Made by a program: the position numbers and the translations under genes. Positions 58,010-64,000 of a stretch of DNA of 64,000 nt are shown here, piece by piece; positions within the stretch are counted from its first letter, which is position 1, and each line of letters opens with the position of its first letter. Below the pieces are notes generated by a model. It was not told the origin of the DNA and ran no database searches. It saw only the letters and a list, made by a program, of their open reading frames with translations. Source of the DNA: Grifola frondosa (taxonomy: Eukaryota > Basidiomycota > Agaricomycetes > Polyporales > Grifolaceae); assembly GCA_001683735.1 (NCBI GenBank), contig LUGG01000020.1:310001-374000 (forward strand), written 5' to 3'.

Positions 58010-59417
58010 GGTATTCCGACGGTCAAAGGAGGGGGTGGAGGGTCAATACATACACTGCAGGCTGAAGGAGGTTGCCAGGCAGCAATGGAATGCAGGAGGT
58101 GCAAGGAATGCGTGGTATGAAGGGCGTGGGAGTCGGCGAACGTTTCCCGTTATTTACTTTCCATAACTTGCGTCACTAACTACTAAGTACTTCATTATTT
58201 ATCCTTTCAACATTTTCTTACCTCGAACTGAGGCTCGAACCTGTTTCCGATCAAGTCTTAGCGGTTCCTGGCCTCAGTCCTTCCATGGCGAATAAAAAAT
58301 ATGCCGTGTGCAGAGCATGCTACTGAACACAGCTGAAAGTAAGTAAAACAATGAAGGCATGTGGGGATTGCAGCAACATCGGACCAGTGTTGGCTATCGC
58401 TCTATTTTTGTCTTCTCGGGCTGCGGGCTGGGAAACTCTGGAACACACATGCCCAGTCATCCCGTCTCAACAATCCATTCCGGGACAATCGCAAGCCCGC
58501 CGGAACACTTCAGGGCGCTGAAATGAGGCCTCTGTGGGTATCTGGGCAGGAGTTTACTCGACTTGGAAGCTCGGAGAAGACATATATTTGCTCTGCCGGT
58601 GCATTTGCGAACATATGGGCTTCCTAGCAATCCCAGGAAAATCCATTCGTGAGAGCGCCACATGAGAGAGGAGATGGCGTCATAGGTAATGATGATAAGC
58701 AATGAAATGTAATCCGACACACCACTGCTATGGAGTGTGCAGCGCACGAAACCCGTATCATGATCCACACACATACGCCTGAGGCCCCAATCTATCATGC
58801 TGGTGAAAACCCCCGCCTGACCGACACCCGCATCGGAGTTTCGACGAGGGTCGCTGGCATGCCAATGGTATCGCTGTTCCACGCCCACAGCACGCGATCA
58901 CAAAGGCTTGGAAGGCAGCTGAGTCAACAGGATGCCATAGCGTTTTTTGATCGTCACTCGATGACGTGAAAACTTGTCGTCGGGCGAAAATCGTGCTAGA
59001 GTGGAGGATACAAGGCGAGTATGAGGTCGAACAGTAAAGGTGTGGGATACAAGGAGAACGAACCTGGATGAGCAGACTTGGTTATTTTGCCTCCGTCCGT
59101 GATTTTCTGCGATTGAGGCTTTATAAGTCGGTGCAAATGGGATTAAAAAGTGGCAGACTTACTTTTAATGTATATATCCTGTTGCCGCTGTCATCTAAGG
59201 TGTACATGAGATGCATGATGAGCGGCGAGGCGGCGAGCTGCAGTTGAGTAGGTTGAGGTGCAGACGGAGGTCGAGGCAAAGGCGGGGCTGGGCGTGGGAA
59301 AGGGGAGGTGAACAAATAAGCGACAATATGACGGTGCCATGGACATTGCAGACGATGTGCAGCATGCTCGACGATTAACGCTCAGCTGCAGCTTTGAAAG
59401 CGCCCCTCTCCCTCCCA
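58010..59417. other. Intergenic between divergent genes, no gene seen
   Basis: Promoters of the chitin synthase and of the disordered protein. A perfect 8-base inverted repeat (ACTGAGGC / GCCTCAGT) occurs around 58227-58285. It has a B-box-like TTCGAGCC on the minus strand but no tRNA cloverleaf. Minus and plus frames at 58361-58970 lack motifs. Confidence 0.4.
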
Positions 59418-62400
59418 ATGGCTCTGCTCGGTCTCTTCGTCAAGCGCGACAAGAACAAGCTCGCAGACGGTCCCCCTAGTGACCGCGAGTCCGACCTCAC
59501 GTCGGCATCAACTATCCCGTCCAACTCTCTCTACGCCCTCCCTGCCGCATCCTCCAGCAAACTCCGACTTGGTCTTTTTCACAAAAAATCTCATCCACCA
59601 ACCTCCGACAGCTATTTGCGCCCCCCTGGGCGGGAACACTTCTCCGGCGCACGCTCAGAGTCCGACCATGAGCTCCTTAGGCCCCCCACCAAGTCCGCTC
59701 TCTTCAGCGCGTATGCTGATCCGTCAAGTGCTCAATCCACCAGATCTCTTCCTGCGGAACGAACCCATGATTCTACTTCCGTGCCTCCATTACCGAAGCA
59801 TAAAGGTCTCTTCTCCTGGGCGCATAGGGAGCGCAAAAAGTCCAAACCTCCTTCACCTTCCTCCCCGCCAGACCCGGATTCGTTCAATCTGCGCTCCTTC
59901 CGGCATATCGGCCCTGAGTCTCCTCACGTACGTGACCGCACTCCTTCCCCGCTGATACCTCCCGCCCGTCCTCGTCCCCGCGGAAGCAGCATAGCTTCCG
60001 ACTCGTCGCAACGTATATCTGTTGCCGCTTTCCGGGAGATGCAAGCTCGTAGGAGTGCAGCAGGCTCACCGGACCTTATGCGCTTGAATGCAGAGAACCC
60101 CATAGGTATGATACGCAGGAGCACGGCCGGTTCTCCCGAAATTGGGCGCAGAAGCGCGGCGGGCTCCCCAGAGGTGCCCCGTCCGACGTCCTCACTAGCC
60201 CTAGCGCGTCAGACATCATCCTCATCGACGGAGTCCGAATCACAAGCGTCTGAGTCGTCGGACGATTCCGCAGGTTCCGCCACCTTGCGCCCACAGAGAC
60301 AGCGTACGATCACGCAACGCAATGCAACGTCAGAACTTGGCCACCGCGGTCATCCGTCACCTAAAATGGTTCCTGTTAGCGGAGAGAATGGATTCACTCG
60401 CCCGCGTGCATCTGCGTCGACGTCTGCACTGCAACCAAACACAGCGGCAAAGCGGGCGTCGCTCCTTGCTGCACTGCCCCCAGCTCCAGGTGAGTCCATC
60501 TCCGACGATTCACGTATCCTGCTGAACGGGTTGTCTCAGTGCCCCGGAAGACACGGGTGAGCAGCGATGATGAGAGCTCCTCAAGCGAGTCTCAGGACTC
60601 GGACACTGCCCCGCTCTCCAGTCTCGTGCAGCCGAAGCGGCCAGGCAGTGCCGCCTCGTCTGCCTCCCGTCCGCGCATGCCTCCGAAACCCCTCATCGAT
60701 ATTTCCTCCATAGTCACCACGTCACCACCGATGTCCCAAACTGACAAGGCGCCGCCGCCACCTGAGAAGGCTCAGGAGCGTGCTTATCCACCAACGAAGC
60801 CGACCCTGAACGATCGTCTGGCATGGCTCACCAAAGGCTCTGATTTACGCTCCGTTGAGAACGTGCCCTCGCCAGATCAGGCGGATCGTGAGGGTGAGCG
60901 CCCTATACCCCCGACCCCGACACGTAGTCAGACACAACCTTCCGAGATGTTCTCTGGGCCGTCCTCCCCCGCCAATAAGATGAATGGTCGCTCGATGTCA
61001 TCGCCGAATGCGGCATTTGAGGCCGTCAAAGACCTCCCTGACACGACACCCATCGTGCCCACGCGCATCCATGAGCGGGCCCGTCCACCCGCATTCAGCG
61101 TGACGTCGCGCCCAGCTTCTCAGGTGTCCTTTACTAGCTCTCAACAATCTGATTCTCATCCACCGCAGCATGGAGTGCGTCTCATCTCTCCTTCTCCCTC
61201 TACTCCACCAGAGGGCCGATCACGTCAGCGTTCGTCTACGCTTATACCCAACAGCGGATTTGACCCTAATTCTGGTTTCACCGGTGGGGGCTGCTTGCTA
61301 GCGCAGCAGCAAGTCCATCGCCTCCGACCACTCGGCCGGGGCGACAGCGCGCATCGACCGGCATTCCCCCGCCACAGGCCCAGTCCCATTCACTCCCTCC
61401 CCTCCATGTCTCGCCGCCAGTTCAGAGCCCTCCCCGGCGCGTCACCGCCGATGCGAACAGTCGCATGCCTTCATCATCTCCTGCTGGGTCCACGCCTGCC
61501 TCGTCCGCCTCTGCCTCGCCTGCCTCCGCTTCGCCCGCCACACGCACTGCCCCGCTCAAGTCTGCGCTCAAGTCCACAACGACTCAGTACCAGCCATCGA
61601 CTCAACTACCACGCACACGCACATCCTCTCTGGCAGCGTTGTCCACGCCGATTCCACCGGCCAAGCCGTTTGCAGGCTCTGGATTACGTGGGAACAGTCC
61701 TGCTAGCTCTACGGGCGATTCGAGCAGCGGACTGACGCCAATCACACCTGCGGATGGAAGTGAGCCTGGGGACGGGCGTTCGAGGAAAGAGGGCACTAGC
61801 ACAGGTTCATCTGTGCCACCTCAGCGGCGGGATCATAAGAAGTCTCCAAGTGTATCCTTCGATGAGCCTGAGAAGGAGCGCGGGCGTGCAAATACGAGTG
61901 CACGCGAGAGGGAGAAAGAGGTGGTGCCTACGGCGGGGGAGTATCAGAGACGAGAGCGGAGGCGCAGCGAGGCTAAGGCCGCCATTGAGGTCAGAGGTCT
62001 TCTTATTTTTGCTACGTAGGTTCGAGCGCTGATATGCGCTGTGCCTGGCTTCTTCGATGCGATCTTTGCAGCTGGGGAACGTCATCAATGGCCGTGGTCC
62101 TGCAGCCAATGATGACGATGATCATCCGCTGGACGGAATGAGCACACGCTTGAGCATGCTCAACCCAATGATGGGTATGAACCCGATGGCTGCGATTAAT
62201 GTCACGCCTCCGTCGCCCCTCACCTGGCAACAGCCGCTGCCAAATATGCTCGGCCCGTCCCAGCGTTACATGCTTCCTCAAAATGCAGATCCTGCGTTCC
62301 TGGTGGCGCACCAACAAGCGATGCTTGCGGCGAAGCACGCGTTCCAGATGGCCGTCGCTCAGCAGGCGCTGGCCGCCGCCAACGAGGAATGGGAGCGTGG

Positions 62401-62865
62401 GTCTACCGCGACGAGTGCGTTTGGCGGGTTTGGCGGGATGGGCGGCGGGATGGTAGGGATGGGAGGGATGGGAGGGATGGGAGGCGGGATGTACCCTGGG
62501 TTCGGTATGCCTGGCCCGTGGCCTCAACAGATGATGTTCCCGTCGAGTGCGCAGTCGATGTACGCGGGTAGCGTGGCAGGGAGCGAGCTGGGGGTCGGCC
62601 TCGGTTTTGGAGGCGGCGGTTGGGGCTCGCGCAGTGCATATGGGGAGCCCACGGGGTACGGCGGCGGGCCGGCGGTGTGGCGGAACTCCCAGTTTGGTGG
62701 ATTCGGGCAGCCACCTATGCCTCCTGCGCCGAGGAGCGAGGTGGGTGGAACGCGGCAGGGGCAGAGGCCAAGGACACGAACTTCGCCATCGGATGCCCCG
62801 CTACCTGCACAGCATGCGCGGGGGAGGGGGCACCGCCTTCGAGTTGGAAATCTAAGCCTGTGTGA
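59418..62865 (+). CDS. Long intrinsically disordered Ser/Pro-rich protein
   Basis: Conserved-looking start MALLGLFVKRDKNKLADGPP. Then over a thousand codons of Ser/Pro/Arg-rich sequence with FSWAHRERKKSK, three AGSPE/AGSPD repeats around residues 210-250 (RRSAAGSPDL, RRSTAGSPEI, RRSAAGSPEV), PPKPLIDISSIVTTSPP, TKPTLNDRLAWLTKGSDL, and RDHKKSPSVSFDEPEKERGR. After an intron comes LGNVINGRGPAANDDDDHPL, then a Met/Gln-rich helix (DPAFLVAHQQAMLAAKHAFQ), a Gly-Met repeat (GGMVGMGGMGGMGGGM) and a final PPSSWKSKPV, TGA at 62863-62865. Introns: 60491-60540 (GTGAGT to CTCAG) and near 61990-62070. The frame breaks twice, at GGGGG 61286-61290 and in the G runs at 62820-62830, each cured by one added G. 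I know no function; it may be a scaffold or cell-cortex protein. Confidence 0.7.
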
Positions 62866-63825
62866 ACATTTTTCTCGGTATGTTGTTGTGAGTTATGGTC
62901 GCATTTTAGAGTCGTTGTCACATCGTATCATTGCATTCTACCGCATTTAGCCGCAAGCGGGACACCTGCACAGACCTTCTACTTTCTTGATCTCGGACTT
63001 GCATCGCAGCTCCTCATAATCTTGTCTGTCTCTTGCATAGCACTCATTCACCCTCGGGTCGTTTGTCATCCCTTTCTGCGCTCTAGTTGTGTTTGTCCGT
63101 TTTCTTGTGTGGCGCATCTGTACATACATACATGACACATCTCACCGTTAACGACCTGTCCTTTACGTTGCTACATAGTATTTACTCGTTCGTTATATAT
63201 ATACCCGCACTACGTTTTTCATCCACACTTACTTGAGCTCTATGATACGCATACATCGTGGACCTGTTTCATAGACTTTTTCAACGATCTTATTTCTCAC
63301 CATCGCCGTATTGAAGAGGATTGTTTTTATGAAGGATGTTAATTAATATCAGACTCGATTATATTTCGCATCATATACTGCCATGAGCTGTATAACGAAA
63401 TTTGATTCACACAGTGATCTGTAACTGGAAGTATCAACGTACGGTACCAGTAGGCAGGCGCATGCAACATGCCACAAGTGCTACACTTTGAAAGTAAAAT
63501 TAAATTAAATTAAAAGGTGAGAACCTGTGAAACGTGGGGCAGGCAAAAGCTGCTTGCCTCGGAAGTTATGACACACTTGAAGTGAATATATCGTCCCGCG
63601 CGGAACGAGCTGTGGCGGGATATATATATATATATATATTGAGTAGATCAACGGTGGAAGAATCGACATGCCTTCGATGGGAGCGCGACTGCTGTCAAGT
63701 GCAACAGGCAGTCCTCGACATCGGCACATGTGTCATGCCAATCTTAATTGACCCACTGCACGACACAGATATATAGCAGGTCAGGCTGCACGAACGCCTT
63801 CGACCGCCCCAACAACGCCCCCGCT
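62866..63825. other. Intergenic, no gene seen
   Basis: Contains simple repeats: three AAATT units around 63495-63512 and a (TA)n tract at 63620-63639. It carries the promoter of the DUF3140 gene. Confidence 0.5.
63620..63639. repeat. (TA)n dinucleotide microsatellite
   Basis: About ten TA units in non-coding DNA upstream of the last gene. A likely length-variable site; no function suggested. Confidence 0.85.
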
Positions 63826-64000
63826 ATGGTCAAGTCCAAGGAAGAAGTTATCGCTCAGTTCAAAAAAGAGGTAAACATGTCCGCCGAGGAACTGGAGAGG
63901 TGGCTCGAGGACCCACAGAGCAACACGGGGGTACTGGGGTGGGAACAGAGAGTGGTCATAAGATCGTTGAAATTCTACGCAAGAACCCCACCATGGATCC
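63826..64000 (+). CDS. DUF3140-family small protein, 5' part only
   Basis: Starts MVKSKEEVIAQFKKEVNMSA and continues EELERWLEDPQSNTGV; this matches the N-terminus of DUF3140 proteins, annotated in bacteria and fungi as putative DNA-binding proteins of about 100 residues. The next expected block, GTESGHKIVEILRKNPTMD, is present, but one base out of frame from what precedes it. The break lies at GGGG 63936-63939 (CTGGGGTGGG), and one more G restores it. Without the extra base the frame reads VVIRSLKFYARTPPW and loses the family sequence. The gene runs off the right edge. Cellular role unknown. Confidence 0.7.
   Translation, partial: MVKSKEEVIAQFKKEVNMSAEELERWLEDPQSNTGVLGWEQRVVIRSLKFYARTPPWI

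Noticed and set aside
58215..58300. Possible minus-strand tRNA (TTCGAGCC B-box-like motif with flanking 8-base inverted repeat)
   Set aside because: No A box, no paired T stem around the loop and no anticodon arm. It is probably chance.

Overview
This is eukaryotic nuclear DNA from a filamentous basidiomycete, most likely an agaricomycete. The genes are compact and mostly broken by many short introns of about 50-70 bases. They sit head-to-head or tail-to-tail at spacings of a few hundred bases. The gene set fits: a class IV-type chitin synthase, GH47 mannosidase, GH89 N-acetylglucosaminidase, an FGD-type Rho GEF, the ribosomal protein eL28 (missing from budding yeast), and two-finger C2H2 regulators. 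I saw no CRISPR, operon or convincing tRNA. || Layout. 1-5200: tail of a secreted glycosidase-like gene, a TRF4/PAPD5 non-canonical poly(A) polymerase, xanthine dioxygenase copy 1 (minus strand), and centrin. 6477-15867: C2H2 gene 1 (minus), a nearly 5-kb gene-poor stretch, C2H2 gene 2 (plus) and xanthine dioxygenase copy 2 (plus), so the xan and zinc-finger pairs are arranged as an inverted repeat. 16003-16909: a foldback transposon with two identical 328-bp terminal inverted repeats and a perfect 9-bp target duplication. 17315-32579: GH47 alpha-mannosidase, an extended SDR reductase, a small unknown gene, NOG2 GTPase, an HNH-like protein, enolase and GH89. 33227-39493: mitochondrial uS15, FGD-type GEF and an alpha/beta hydrolase. 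40100-40530: a dead LINE fragment. 41398-47046: TPR protein, a membrane protein, a small unknown and eL28. 47457-58009: two tandem O-fucosyltransferase-like genes and a chitin synthase. 59418-64000: a long disordered protein and the start of a DUF3140 gene. || Several genes belong to glycan and cell-wall work (GH20-like, GH47, GH89, two fucosyltransferase-like enzymes, chitin synthase). They do not form an obvious cluster with one product. The rest is housekeeping: ribosome biogenesis (NOG2, eL28, uS15m), RNA surveillance (TRF4), glycolysis (enolase), spindle pole (centrin), and purine nitrogen salvage (xanthine dioxygenase). || A window-wide oddity is that about a dozen otherwise intact genes need one extra base to stay in frame, usually inside or next to a short C/G (or T) run and always in the same direction. 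This looks more like missing bases in the consensus sequence than real gene decay, and annotations of those genes should allow for it. All gene models were built by eye from splice signals and family motifs. No database search was run.
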